In this document: positions 63,628 to 64,000 of the stretch, one piece after another
Numbering within the stretch: position 1 is the stretch's first letter
Layout of the letters: each line of letters starts with the position of its first letter
Assembly: GCA_963210315.1 (NCBI GenBank)
Contig: OY723276.1
Coordinates: 372,001-436,000, forward strand
DNA length: 64,000 nt
Direction of reading: 5' to 3'
From: Rhynchopus euleeides
Taxonomy: Eukaryota > Euglenozoa > Diplonemea > Diplonemida > Diplonemidae
The notes under the pieces: model-generated
Told to the model about the DNA's origin: nothing
Seen by the model: the letters and a program-made list of their open reading frames with translations, nothing else
The model's database searches: none
Program-made: the position numbers and the translations under genes

Positions 63628-64000
63628 TGTCACGTCGTGTTGGGGAATCCTTCGGGAGTGCGATACTGAAGGGGAGGTGCTACTGCCCGTGCAGGGCGAC
63701 ACCGCCTTAAAACTTCATAACCACACATACACATATGTTCACACAACACAGGGCAAACCGCACAAACGTGTTCACACATCCGGCATCCTATGCGAAATAC
63801 CCGCCGCTCCCCGGGAGCTGTTGCGGGAACCATCTGCTCTTCCGACCCACCGAGACTCTTGCCGTATTTTCTCTACCACACGGGGTGTGTTTTACCAAAA
63901 AAAAAGTGTCGCCCCTCTCCTTCGGGCCAGTGGTGGCCACTTCTAAAAAATATCGCAGCATTTGATTGTGCCGCAATCCACCTGATTCCCCAAACACCGC

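Larger units (their letters stand above)
62454..63727 (+). mobile_element. retrozyme-like element 2 (A-B-A with hammerhead cores)
   Basis: A copies 62454-62812 and 63254-63727 flank B. Their starts are 800 bp apart. The second A copy is longer only because a MITE sits at 63347-63460. CA-rich tracts flank this copy too. Sequence is nearly identical to element 1, including all ribozyme positions. Confidence 0.6.

Overview
This is a stretch of nuclear DNA from a eukaryotic microbe, most likely a single-celled alga or other protist. The evidence is spliceosomal introns (donors almost all GTATGY, phases that join cleanly), a 20S proteasome beta-3 subunit, a PTEN-type phosphatase, a ZIP metal transporter, and a GC-rich background full of poly-G/C runs, microsatellites and dispersed repeats. 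I cannot name the lineage from sequence alone. Nothing looks bacterial or organellar.

Genes are sparse and, apart from the first, sit on the minus strand. In order: a C2H2 zinc-finger gene cut by the left edge (16-636, plus); two Ala/Pro-rich exon fragments (5232-5845); a three-exon acidic protein (7635-9219); a 987-residue secreted PA14-like protein (13881-16844); a protein with an RGG-type tail whose large intron carries an antisense tyrosine-recombinase retroelement (19039-24051); a 1175-residue intronless PTEN-like phosphatase (28862-32389); a three-exon TPR-like protein (36370-38033); an intronless ZIP transporter (41810-43006); and a four-exon proteasome beta-3 gene that rebuilds to exactly 205 residues (44784-46192). 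From about 46.2 kb to the right end I recognise no conventional gene.

The rest is a dense and layered repeat landscape. It holds a 785/655-bp element with 15-bp inverted ends (1131, 6671 and, inverted, 32464). It also holds a 1152-bp element with roughly 365-bp inverted arms, found twice and both times in poly-G; one copy lies inside the third copy of the first element, just upstream of the PTEN gene. Short MITEs share a GGGGGTCYTCGCTAC end, and one of them lies in a proteasome intron. A 1.14-kb element with 21-bp inverted ends lies at 47493. A 4.8-kb LTR-like structure (49232-54024) is filled with hairpin minisatellites.

The most exciting signal is at 54207-55362 and 62454-63727. Two elements have an A-B-A layout (A about 357 bp, repeat step 799-800 bp). 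Every A copy carries the same hammerhead-ribozyme-like core: CTGAAGA, a perfect 6-bp stem II, GAAA, and a 5-bp stem III. This is the layout of a retrozyme, a small non-coding retroelement that moves through self-cleaved circular RNA. The ribozyme is odd: stem I is almost absent, and a 6-nt complementarity to the stem-II loop takes its place.
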